Positions 1 to 6,957 of a stretch of DNA of 33,908 nucleotides are shown here, piece after piece. Position numbers and translations under genes: made by a program. The DNA lies in contig WOYS01000125.1 in NCBI GenBank assembly GCA_011620645.1, positions 1-33,908 on the forward strand, read 5' to 3'. A model generated the notes under the pieces. That model had not been told where the DNA came from. It made no database searches and saw nothing but the letters and a program-made list of their open reading frames with translations. The DNA is from Mycobacterium sp. Its GTDB lineage: Bacteria > Actinomycetota > Actinomycetes > Mycobacteriales > Mycobacteriaceae. Positions within the stretch are counted from its first letter, which is position 1; each line of letters starts with the position of its first letter.

Positions 1-141
1 TGACACCGCCGAACAGCCGCAGCGGCCCGACCGTGTCCAGGCCGCGGCACGAGAAGACGAACCGTTTCGCCGGCCCGACACCGCAGGTTGGTCGGTATCG
101 GCGCCGTTGACGACCCGGCCCGGCGAACGGCCTTCGGCGCA

Positions 142-160
142 GTGGACTTTGGGCCCTACT
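142..160. promoter_or_regulatory. DosR-box-like site (orphan)
   Basis: The sequence GTGGACTTTGGGCCCTAC resembles the common mycobacterial DosR form GGGACTTTnGGCCCT, with one mismatch in the first GGG. DosR (DevR) activates dormancy genes under hypoxia and nitric oxide. Only decayed sequence, including the rtcB remnant, lies downstream on the plus strand. The site may therefore be the orphaned promoter of a lost DosR-regulated gene. It is a single motif match by eye. Confidence 0.4.
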
Positions 161-229
161 TTCGGCCGAGGCCCAGTGCTGGGATCGAAGAGTAGGTTCG
201 TCAACAATCACTTTCCGTTGGGGGCATCA

Positions 230-530
230 TGACCGCTGGTCGGCACCCACGGCCCCCAGCCGGTGTGTCTCCAACATCGCCCGGTATTCGTCGATGCCGC
301 GGTTTGGATTGGGCTTGAAGATCAGTCGGCGAGCCCCAAGCCGCGTCGCCTCTTCTTTCGTCCTCGAAAGTACTGTCTGCCAAGGCTTCCGCAGTCCGCA
401 GTCGTGGCAGGACGACGAAAGTTGCGTGTTCGCCTTTCCAGGGACTGATCATGATGGCGTCCGCGCATCCTCGTCTGAGTACTTGATACCCAGGACCACG
501 TAGCCGTTGTCCTTACCGCTGGACGGAAAC
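230..530 (-). pseudogene. Possible frameshifted small hypothetical gene
   Basis: Three consecutive minus-strand stretches in different frames look like one ancestral protein. They contain, in order, GYVVLGIKYSDEDA (about 455-500), MISPWKGEHATFVVLP (about 405-452) and a stretch with FKPNPNRGIDEYRAML (about 265-315). No single frame joins them, so at least two indels are implied. I do not recognise the family and assign no function. The call rests only on the protein-like composition of adjacent frames. Confidence 0.25.
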
Positions 531-552
531 ACCCCGCGGTACAGCGTGCAGC

Positions 553-907
553 GACTCCCACACCGGCTCGCGCGGCCTCGGTCACCAGATCCGCACCGTT
601 CACGTCCGCCTGATGGGAAAAGGCCCGTCGGGTGTTCGAGGCGCACACCACGACCACCTTGGAGGTGCCGTACGATGTGTCGCACAACCTGGCGAAGATC
701 GAGGTGCATCCCATCGACGGAAGACCACGCACCCTGTGTGTGCATCGCGAGGGTGCAACCCGCTCCCTGCCGCCCCATCACCCCGAGCTACCCGACGACC
801 TGGCCGACGTCGGCCAGCCAGTGCTGATACCGGGAACCATGGGCACCGCCTCCTACGTGCTCGCGGGTGTCCCCGATAGCCCGGCGTTCTTCTCCACCGC
901 GCACGGG
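553..907 (+). pseudogene. rtcB: rtcB RNA ligase pseudogene
   Basis: Two blocks typical of RtcB, the GTP-dependent 3'-phosphate RNA ligase, lie on the plus strand. The first, at about 559-620, contains HTGSRGLGHQ and runs into HVRLMGKG. The second, from about 632 to 907, contains [22 protein letters not shown] and [14 protein letters not shown], and ends at FFSTAHG where the catalytic CHGAGR motif should continue. The blocks are in different frames, with about 100 residues missing between them. The N-terminus and the C-terminal guanylylation region are absent. In M. tuberculosis rtcB is Rv2631, beside Rv2629 and Rv2630 in the DosR regulon; a homologue of Rv2629 follows here on the same strand. 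The remnant is therefore probably a trace of that locus. Confidence 0.8.
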
Positions 908-1149
908 CGTTCACCGCGCCGGAGCGGCTCAACCTGCGCAGCCACTCAGCGCTCATCACAGAGCAACAGCATATTGTCAGCCCAAACCTGCTGTGGCTCA
1001 AGGGATCTGAGGCCAAACAATGGGTGATTGGAATCTATTGAGCGCCAGAGCTATTCGATTGCGGCGGCAGGGCGAGAGAAGAATTAGCGTAGGACAGAAG
1101 CAGCACCATTGGCCGCCTTCTGCCGAGCACGCCACTCGCCGCGGCTTTG

Positions 1150-1169
1150 TTGGGGACCAAATGCCCTCG
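1150..1169. promoter_or_regulatory. DosR box upstream of the Rv2629 homologue
   Basis: The sequence TTGGGGACCAAATGCCCTCG matches the DosR consensus TTSGGGACTWWAGTCCCSAA at about 14 of 20 positions, including the GGGAC core and the CCC of the second half-site. It lies about 105 bases upstream of the ATG of the Rv2629-like gene, a usual distance for this regulator. Rv2629 is a known DosR-regulon member in M. tuberculosis, which supports the call. Confidence 0.65.
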
Positions 1170-1273
1170 CTCGGGGGCTTACGACTCTGCCGACGGAAGT
1201 GGGCGCTTTGTACTGCTGGCGTCTCTCGTTCGGGCGCGGCGACACGGGTCGACAAAGAACAGGAGCGGTAGAT

Positions 1274-2422
1274 ATGCAACTAGAACGGTTCCGATCGCTG
1301 GTGAGCGCGCGTGGTCCGTTCGTGTCGGTCTGCATCGACGACTCGCGTGATACCGCGGAGGCCGAGGCGCAGCTGGACGCGAGATGGCGCGATGTTCGCA
1401 GGCATCTCGCGGACCGAGGCGTGGATGAGGATGTGATCGTCACGCTCGAGCGCGCCGTTCTGCACAGCGAACCGGGCGTGGGTCGACGGGGCCGCGGGGT
1501 GATCGCGGCCGGCGATCAAGTGTTGGTTAACGAGCATCTCGTGGGCCCACCGTCGGCCACGGTCCTTCGCGTGTCGGATTACCCGTACATCGTGCCCCTG
1601 GTGGAGTTCGGCATGTGGCGCCGCCCGGCGTATGTGTTTGCCGCTGTGGACCATGTCGGCGCCGATATCACCCTGCACCGGGGCCACATGGTCCGGTCGG
1701 AGAGCGTCGATGGTGGCGGCTATCCCGTGAACAAGCCGGCCACCGCCGGGTGGAGCGGCTACGGTGACTTGCAGCACTCGACCGAAGAAGCCATCCGCAT
1801 GAACGAGCGCGCGGTTGTCGACCGTCTCACTGAGCTGGTGGATGAAACGGGCGCCGAGGTGGTGTTCGTGTGCGGCGAGGTCCGCGGGCGCACCGATGTG
1901 GTGTCGGCGCTGCCGGAGCGTGTGGCGGCGCGGGTGTGCCAACTGCACGCTGGGGCGCTGGGCAGGCGCATCGGCGAGGACGAGATCAGCGACCTGATCG
2001 ACGCGGAGTTCGAGCGACGTCGACGCGCCGAAATAGCGGATATCGCCGAGCGGTTCCAAACCGAGATCGCACGCCGGTCCGGGCTGGCAACAGAAGGGCT
2101 TGCACCGGTCTGTGCCGCGTTGCGGGCCGGCAGCGTCGACACGCTGATCGTCGGTGAGCTCGGCGACGCCGCGGTTCTCACGGGCGAAGAGCTCACCACC
2201 GTCGCACCCGACGCTGACGCGCTCTCCGAACTGGGGGAAGCTCCGGTTCGAGTGGTCAGGGCCGATGAGGCGCTGCCCTTCGTCGCGATCACCGTCGGCG
2301 CGTCGTTGATTCGGGCTGGCGACCGCATTGCACCGACTGATGGCATCGGGGCCCTGCTTCGATACGCCGCCGCTGGGGTGGTTCCCAACGAAGGGGCGCC
2401 GAGCCGATCGCTTGCCCCTTAG
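1274..2422 (+). CDS. Rv2629-like baeRF-family protein (DosR regulon)
   Basis: The predicted protein has 382 residues and aligns by eye along its length with M. tuberculosis Rv2629. Shared landmarks are the N-terminal GPFxSVxxDDS, VLVNEHLVGPP, YVFAAVDH, GWSGYGDLQH with STEEAIRMN, VDTLIVGELG and the C-terminal GALLRYAA. Rv2629 belongs to the bacterial family related to archaeal/eukaryotic release factor eRF1 (baeRF/Vms1-like). Members are thought to act on ribosome-bound or stalled peptidyl-tRNA, but the exact activity of this branch is not settled. The ATG at 1274 is preferred because AGGAGCGG lies 5-6 bases upstream; an upstream in-frame extension has no such site. A DosR box sits about 105 bases upstream. 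No transmembrane segment is visible, so it is probably cytosolic. Confidence 0.9.
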   Translation: MQLERFRSLVSARGPFVSVCIDDSRDTAEAEAQLDARWRDVRRHLADRGVDEDVIVTLERAVLHSEPGVGRRGRGVIAAGDQVLVNEHLVGPPSATVLRVSDYPYIVPLVEFGMWRRPAYVFAAVDHVGADITLHRGHMVRSESVDGGGYPVNKPATAGWSGYGDLQHSTEEAIRMNERAVVDRLTELVDETGAEVVFVCGEVRGRTDVVSALPERVAARVCQLHAGALGRRIGEDEISDLIDAEFERRRRAEIADIAERFQTEIARRSGLATEGLAPVCAALRAGSVDTLIVGELGDAAVLTGEELTTVAPDADALSELGEAPVRVVRADEALPFVAITVGASLIRAGDRIAPTDGIGALLRYAAAGVVPNEGAPSRSLAP

Positions 2423-2578
2423 CAGCTGTGGTTGGTATCAGCTGCAGAACCGACCAACGCCAGACCGACTCGGCTGGCCAGCTTCGGCAAACGCCCGAAT
2501 CTGACGCGGATCCACGGCATTTCATCACGTGACGCATTATGGTGGTGCGCCGCGTGAGATAGGCCGCCCGCCTTATCG

Positions 2579-2613
2579 GCGACTTTCGGTAGCACGATAG
2601 GTAGGATGCCGGT
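2579..2613 (+). promoter_or_regulatory. Probable leaderless promoter of the toxin-antitoxin pair
   Basis: TAGGAT at 2602-2607 fits a mycobacterial -10 (TANNNT) and lies exactly six bases before the ATG at 2614, so transcription would start at or beside the A of the start codon. No purine-rich ribosome site precedes the ATG. No convincing -35 is visible, which is common in mycobacteria. This arrangement predicts a leaderless mRNA for the antitoxin. Confidence 0.5.
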
Positions 2614-2841
2614 ATGGCGAAAGAGAAGATTTCGGTGACTGTAGACGCGGCCGTGCTCGCCGCGACCGACGCGGACGCGAAGGCCGCTGGCGTAAATCGG
2701 TCGGAGATGGTCGAGCAGGCCCTACGCAACGAGCATCTGCGTGCTGCCCTGCAGACGTACACGACCCGGACCGTCCCGGCGCTGGACATCGACGCCTACG
2801 CGCAGAAGGTGTACCAGGCGAACCGGGCGACGGGCTTGTGA
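2614..2841 (+). CDS. MazE/RHH-like antitoxin
   Basis: A 75-residue protein beginning MAKEKISVTVD, with a short beta strand followed by helices, as in ribbon-helix-helix antitoxins. VNRSEMVEQALRNEHLR at about residues 27-43 is the typical DNA-binding helical part. The C-terminal tail, with VPALDIDAYAQKVYQANR, would be the flexible toxin-binding segment. Its stop overlaps the next start by four bases (GTGA), a classic antitoxin-toxin arrangement. By family behaviour it should neutralise the downstream toxin and repress its own promoter. I cannot assign it to a numbered M. tuberculosis MazE. Confidence 0.75.
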   Translation: MAKEKISVTVDAAVLAATDADAKAAGVNRSEMVEQALRNEHLRAALQTYTTRTVPALDIDAYAQKVYQANRATGL

Positions 2842-3140
2842 TCGCTCCCGGCGACATCGCACCACGCAGCGACAGCGAGCACGAGCTCTACGTTGCCGTT
2901 CTGTCCAATGCGATCCATCTCGCCGCTGATACCGGACGTGTGATCACATGCCCGTTCATTCCCGGCCGGCTGCCGGACGACGCCATGTCGATGGTCATCA
3001 CTGTCGAGCAACCCGACGGCACCCTTCTACCGGAACTTGCGCAGTGGCTCCCCAGGGCTGCGCTCGACGAACCAATCGGCACCATCGGCGTCGCCGCCCT
3101 GCGCGAGACTACGGCGATCGTGACCGCCCTCATCTCCTAG
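2838..3140 (+). CDS. MazF/CcdB-fold toxin-like protein
   Basis: A 100-residue protein starting at GTG 2838, overlapping the antitoxin stop by four bases, so translation is likely coupled. The pattern is that of small MazF/CcdB-fold toxins: a first strand near ELYVAVLSNA, a loop, the strand GRVITCPFIPG, the strand MVITVEQP and a C-terminal helix RETTAIVTALIS. MazF toxins are sequence-specific mRNA or tRNA endoribonucleases. The canonical MazF PxRP motif near the N-terminus is not evident, so activity cannot be assumed; it could belong to a divergent CcdB-like branch. The pair borders decayed mobile-element sequence, consistent with acquisition by transfer. Confidence 0.65.
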   Translation: MIAPGDIAPRSDSEHELYVAVLSNAIHLAADTGRVITCPFIPGRLPDDAMSMVITVEQPDGTLLPELAQWLPRAALDEPIGTIGVAALRETTAIVTALIS

Positions 3141-3218
3141 TCCTGGCCCCGACTCCCCTGCCAACTCGCACCTCGTGAGCACGCACCATTACCAGTTTTT
3201 ACTATCGAGATACTCAAC

Positions 3219-3805
3219 TGGATGAATACTTGCGACGAAGTGCTGATGTCCGATCCGGAACAGCTGACCTGCGCGTTCGATCGTTCCCGGCCCGGGCCGG
3301 TTGTTCGACTACTTGGACAACCGCGTCGATGAACTCTATGCGGCGAACAAAAAGGCGTGGCTGACGACGCTGCGCGATGCCTGCATCGCCAAGGTCGCTT
3401 ACGCCTACGGCCTGCGACATCAGGGACTGTTCTGGCTGCAGAACGTCGACTTCGGCCCGAATCCTCATGTCCCGCAGTACGGTTCGTTCGGCGCCATGTA
3501 TGTCCGTTGGGGTAAGGGATCGCGTGGTTCTCAAGCGAAAAGGCGAACCGTGCTGACGGTGCCACTGATGGGTTTGGCCCCGGAGATCCTGAATGCGTGG
3601 ATCAACGATCCTGATTGCCGGGAACGGATGACCTTCGGTGCGGGTTGCCCGACGGCTTGTCCCTGCGGGGTTCCGGCGGTCGTATGTGACCCATCTGATC
3701 GAGGCAGGTTACGACCCGCTGTTCGTCCAGCAGCAGGTCGGGCACGAACAATCCTCGACGACGGCGCTCTACACGCAGGTCTCCTCGGACTACCGGCATC
3801 TCGGT
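3219..3805 (+). pseudogene. Frameshifted tyrosine recombinase (integrase)
   Basis: Pieces of one phage-type integrase occur in three frames. They are CDEVLMSDPEQLTCAFDRS (from about 3231), then LFDYLDNRVDELY through YAYGLR and VDFGPNPHVPQYGSFGAMY to KRRTVLTVP (3301 to about 3570), then GFRRSYVTHLIEAGYDP, VQQQVGHE and TTALYTQVSSDYR (about 3665-3800). These contain the recombinase RxxY region, the GH box and the nucleophilic tyrosine (ALYT). The usual histidine before the RRSY box appears to be replaced by alanine. Frameshifts lie near 3295 and between 3600 and 3660, with material lost around the second. The gene cannot make a functional recombinase, but it marks past integration. Confidence 0.8.
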
Positions 3806-3913
3806 CACGCTGTCATTCAGCACATCGATCTTGTCGTCCTCCCGCATGCTGCCGCTCGTGTCAAGCAGCAGGACAACGGGTTGCATTCGCGATGCAACAG
3901 GTTCGTACGGCAT
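3797..3913 (-). pseudogene. Truncated VWA-domain protein, N-terminal fragment
   Basis: The minus strand encodes MPYEPVASRMQPVVLLLDT followed by SGSMREDDKIDVLNDSV, 39 residues that match the start of a von Willebrand factor A domain with an intact MIDAS-type DxSGS motif. VWA proteins of this TerY-like type usually exceed 200 residues. Here the frame runs straight into antisense integrase sequence and loses homology, so only the N-terminus survives. Such genes often sit with PP2C phosphatases and kinases in tellurite-resistance-like or defence loci, but none of those partners is present here. Confidence 0.6.
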
Positions 3914-3978
3914 CCAGGAGAGACATCGGGATTTGGCTTAGTCTGATCGTCAGTACAACAGGAGGGGAGCCGAGGCCG

Positions 3979-4584
3979 ATGGAGGCGCTCGCGGTGCTGG
4001 GTGCGTACCTCATCGGCGCGGTCCCGTTCAGCCAGATCGTCTCGCTGTGGCGCGTCGGTGTGGATCTGCGCGAGGTGGGGACGGGCACCGTGTCGGGAAC
4101 GGGACTGTATCGCGTAGGCGGCATCCCGGCGCTGGTCCTCGGTGGGGGTCTCGATGTCGCCAAAGGTGCGTTGGCCGCTGCGCTTGCGGGTGGCAACCCC
4201 ACCGTCGGGTTATTCGCGGCGGCCGCGGTGATCATCGGCCACTGCTGGTCGATCTTTCTGCGCGGTGCCGGCGGCAGGGGATTGTCCCCGGCCATCGGTG
4301 CCCTGGCGGTGCTGTACTGGCCGGGGGCGCTGATGCTGCTGGCGGCGCTGGCGATCGGGCGACTGGTGAAAGAGACCGGGCTGATCACCTTCATCGCTGA
4401 TGTGGTGCTGCTCGTCGTGCTGGCGATGACGAACGGATCATGGGGAATGGCGCTTGGCCTTGCTATCGTGATCCCGATGCTGCTCAAGCGCCTGCTGGGC
4501 AACGCTTGCGCTCCGGACGGTGACAGGCTCAAGCACTACCGCAGTCGACTGCTCTATGACGCCGACCAGCACAAGGCCAGCTGA
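3979..4584 (+). CDS. PlsY-like glycerol-3-phosphate acyltransferase
   Basis: A 201-residue hydrophobic protein with about five membrane spans, matching the PlsY family, which transfers an acyl group from acyl-phosphate to glycerol-3-phosphate to make lysophosphatidate. Visible elements are the N-terminal YLIGAVPFSQ segment, DVAKG at residues 59-63 (canonical DxxKG), GH at 87-88, and GGRG at 98-101 where PlsY has GGKG. Motif 2, normally GSGNxGATN, is degenerate here (GTGTVSGTG, residues 34-42), so substrate handling may differ. The ATG at 3979 has GGAGGGG about 11 bases upstream. It is followed 13 bases later by a FakA-like gene, the supplier of acyl-phosphate, which strongly supports the function. 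Confidence 0.75.
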   Translation: MEALAVLGAYLIGAVPFSQIVSLWRVGVDLREVGTGTVSGTGLYRVGGIPALVLGGGLDVAKGALAAALAGGNPTVGLFAAAAVIIGHCWSIFLRGAGGRGLSPAIGALAVLYWPGALMLLAALAIGRLVKETGLITFIADVVLLVVLAMTNGSWGMALGLAIVIPMLLKRLLGNACAPDGDRLKHYRSRLLYDADQHKAS

Positions 4585-4597
4585 GAGGCCCGCCACC

Positions 4598-6208
4598 ATG
4601 AGTTCAAGACCGCCGCTGTTCGACATAACCGCGCTCGAGCAAACTATGGTTTCGTTTGCCGCCCGCCTGGACCGGCATCGGTCCGAGTTGAACAGGCTCA
4701 ACGTCTATCCGCTGCCCGACGGGGACACCGGTGACAACCTGGCGGCGACGCTGCACTCGGTCCTGGCACAGGTGGCGAAGGCCAAGCCGGACGGCGGCGT
4801 GGTCAACGCGGTGGCGACCGGCGCGGTGTTGGGTGGCCGGGGCAGCTCCGGGGTGATCCTCGGCCAGGGGTTATGCGGCTTCGTCACCAGTCTGCCGGAC
4901 ACCTGCGGGGCAGCGGACCTCGCTGCTGCGCTGACCGCGGCGGCTGCGGCCGCGCGTGAGGCCATCGCCGACCCGGTGGAGGGAACCATCCTCACTGTGG
5001 CCGACGACGCGGCGCGCCAGGCGCAGGCGTCGGCGTCGGCCGGTGAATCGCTGGCAGAAGTCGCCCGCGCGGCCGCAGAGGAGGGATGGCGGTCCCTGGC
5101 GCGCACGCCCGACCTGCTGCCCGCCCTGGCCCGCGCGGGGGTCGTCGACGCCGGTGGTTTCGGCTACGTCCTCTTCCTGGATGCCCTGCTGGAAGCGATC
5201 ACCGGGGAGGAACGCCCGCGACGCCGACCGGAGGCACCGGTGCTTCAGGTGACGACCGTCGATGCCGGCGCCCATGCGAAGCCATCCAGCGGTCGCTACG
5301 AGATCCTGTGCATGCTCGCCGCCGACCAGGGCGAGCTGCAGGCACTGCGCGAGCGCTGGTCGGACCTCGGTGACACGGTGGCGATCGCGGGAATCGGAGA
5401 CACGTGGCGTGGCCACGTGCACACCGACGACGTCCCCGGCGCGCTTGCGGCAGCCCGGCAGGCCGGTGAAGTCTCCCGCGTCGAGATCACTGATCTGTTC
5501 GCAGCGCAGGACGGGCCGACGCCCGAGCGGGGACTGCACACCGGTGCTCCCGACGGGAGCGCGGTGTCCGTCGTCGCGGTCGCCGAGGGGGACGGGCTGG
5601 TCGCGGCCTACCTGGAAGCCGGCGCACGACGGGTCGTCCTGGGTGGGATCACCGAGAAGCCGTCGACCGGCGAGCTGCTGCGGGTGGTGGACGCGTGCGC
5701 ATCGCCGGTCGTCGTGCTGCCGGGAGACCAGGACGTGCTGCCAGCGGCCCGCCGCGCGGCGCAGCTGGCGGCGGTCCCGGCCCGCGTGGTTCCGACGGAC
5801 ATGCTGGCTGGGCTGCTGGCCCTGGAGGCCGTCGGCCCCGGCGTCAACGGGGACGCCGACAGTGAAGCGGCACAACTCCAGCGGGCGTCACGCCGGATTC
5901 ACACCGCGCGCATCCAGCGTGCAGTGCGCGAATCGAAGACCGAACTGGGCAAGGTCCGCGTCGGCGAATGGCTTGCGAAGGGTACGGCGGGGTTGGTCGC
6001 ATCCGGGGCCACCGCCTCCGAGGCGTTGGACGGGGCGGCGGCAGTGCTCATCGGACCCGGCACGAGGCGGGCGCTTGTCACTGTCGACCAAGAGGCACCG
6101 GTAACTGGAAACGTTGTGGCCGACTTGCGTCGCATCTATCCGCATGTGCAGTGGCTCCAGCGGCGGACGAACCGGCCGTCGTGTGCCTACGGGATCGCGG
6201 TGTGGTGA
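4598..6208 (+). CDS. FakA-like fatty acid kinase (DAK2 domain)
   Basis: The predicted protein has 536 residues, close to the usual FakA length of about 550. The N-terminal DhaL/DAK2 domain carries PDGDTGDN at residues 40-47, whose aspartates bind magnesium-ATP, and GGRGSSGVILGQ at 79-90, the nucleotide loop. A middle domain and a C-terminal domain follow, the latter including KVRVGEWLAKGTAGLVASG and a final AYGIAVW. FakA phosphorylates a fatty acid held by FakB, giving acyl-phosphate for PlsY. The ATG at 4598 is chosen over an earlier in-frame ATG inside the upstream gene because GAGAGG lies about nine bases before it. The stop overlaps a possible GTG start of the next gene, so PlsY, FakA and the hydrolase probably form one operon. 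Confidence 0.8.
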   Translation: MSSRPPLFDITALEQTMVSFAARLDRHRSELNRLNVYPLPDGDTGDNLAATLHSVLAQVAKAKPDGGVVNAVATGAVLGGRGSSGVILGQGLCGFVTSLPDTCGAADLAAALTAAAAAAREAIADPVEGTILTVADDAARQAQASASAGESLAEVARAAAEEGWRSLARTPDLLPALARAGVVDAGGFGYVLFLDALLEAITGEERPRRRPEAPVLQVTTVDAGAHAKPSSGRYEILCMLAADQGELQALRERWSDLGDTVAIAGIGDTWRGHVHTDDVPGALAAARQAGEVSRVEITDLFAAQDGPTPERGLHTGAPDGSAVSVVAVAEGDGLVAAYLEAGARRVVLGGITEKPSTGELLRVVDACASPVVVLPGDQDVLPAARRAAQLAAVPARVVPTDMLAGLLALEAVGPGVNGDADSEAAQLQRASRRIHTARIQRAVRESKTELGKVRVGEWLAKGTAGLVASGATASEALDGAAAVLIGPGTRRALVTVDQEAPVTGNVVADLRRIYPHVQWLQRRTNRPSCAYGIAVW

Positions 6209-6210
6209 TC

Positions 6211-6957
6211 ATGCGCATCGAGCATGCCGTGTTGTCGAGCCCCGACGGGACGCGGCTGGTCGCCGACATCTATCAACCGGGCGCAACGGTTCGCGGCGGT
6301 GTGGTTCTGGTACATGGCTTTTCGGCCACCCGCCGACTCGACGCCGTGGTGGAGCAGGCCCGTGCCCTGGCCGACGCCGGGTTCGCCGTCCTCACCTATG
6401 ACAGCCGAGGGCACGGCGTGTCCGGCGGCGAGTGCACGCTCGGCCGCCTCGAGGCCGATGACGTCGGAATCGCGGTCAACCACCTGCGCGGGTACGTCGA
6501 CGACGTCGTGGCCGTTGGTGCCTCCATGGGTGCGATCGCCACCCTCTCCTACGCGGTCGGCGATCCGGGGCTGGCCGGCATCGTCTTGGTCAGCATCCCC
6601 ACGTCACTGCGTTCGGTGCTGACGTTGGGGGCGTTTGCCATGATGGTGATGACCCGCACTCCCCTGGGGCGGGCCTATATGCGGTGGACCGGAACCCGGG
6701 TCTCTTCGGAGTTCCGGCTTGGTGATCTGCCGACCGTCCAGGTGATGCAGCTGCAGGTCCCGGTCGCGATCGTGCACGGCCGCCAAGACGGCATGATCCG
6801 CGCCGATGCGGCGCTCGACCTGTACGACGCCGCACCCGAGCCGCGCCGCGTCGAACTCGTCGAGGGCATGGGCCACGGGTTCCAGACCGCCGGTGTTGCG
6901 GCCGTGACCCATGGCGTGGAGTGGGCGTTCGAGCAGCAGCGTCTCAACCGTCGGTGA
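6211..6957 (+). CDS. Alpha/beta hydrolase (lipase/esterase-like)
   Basis: A 248-residue serine hydrolase. VLVHGFSA at about residues 33-40 is the oxyanion-hole region. GASMG at 103-107 is the nucleophile elbow with Ser105. An acid lies near VAIVHGRQDGMI, and MGHGF near the C-terminus supplies the catalytic histidine. No signal peptide is visible, so it should act in the cytosol. The ATG at 6211 is given, but an in-frame GTG at 6205 overlaps the FakA stop by four bases (GTGA) and is an equally good, coupled start. Its place between FakA and FakB suggests it releases fatty acids from esters or thioesters for phosphorylation; this is inference from context. Confidence 0.75.
   Translation: MRIEHAVLSSPDGTRLVADIYQPGATVRGGVVLVHGFSATRRLDAVVEQARALADAGFAVLTYDSRGHGVSGGECTLGRLEADDVGIAVNHLRGYVDDVVAVGASMGAIATLSYAVGDPGLAGIVLVSIPTSLRSVLTLGAFAMMVMTRTPLGRAYMRWTGTRVSSEFRLGDLPTVQVMQLQVPVAIVHGRQDGMIRADAALDLYDAAPEPRRVELVEGMGHGFQTAGVAAVTHGVEWAFEQQRLNRR

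Larger units (their letters stand above)
1..552. other. Decayed left edge with no intact gene
   Basis: No complete gene is visible here. The plus strand is open from base 2 to a stop near 230, but the product matches nothing I recognise and a DosR-like box lies inside it. On the minus strand about 230-530 shows protein-like stretches spread over three frames. The first includes NGYVVLGIKYSDEDA, the second SPWKGEHATFVVLP and the third RLIFKPNPNRGIDEYRAML. They read in order and suggest one small gene broken by two frameshifts. I cannot name its family. The segment abuts the rtcB remnant that begins near 553. Confidence 0.4.

Noticed and set aside
3880..3898. Perfect 7-base-arm palindrome GTTGCAT...ATGCAAC upstream of the plsY-like gene
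   Set aside because: It lies inside the VWA coding remnant and about 80 bases from the next start; an operator is possible but there is no supporting copy or promoter.
4871..5875. Long minus-strand open frame opposite the FakA-like gene
   Set aside because: It is antisense to a gene with clear motifs and is itself low in recognisable structure.
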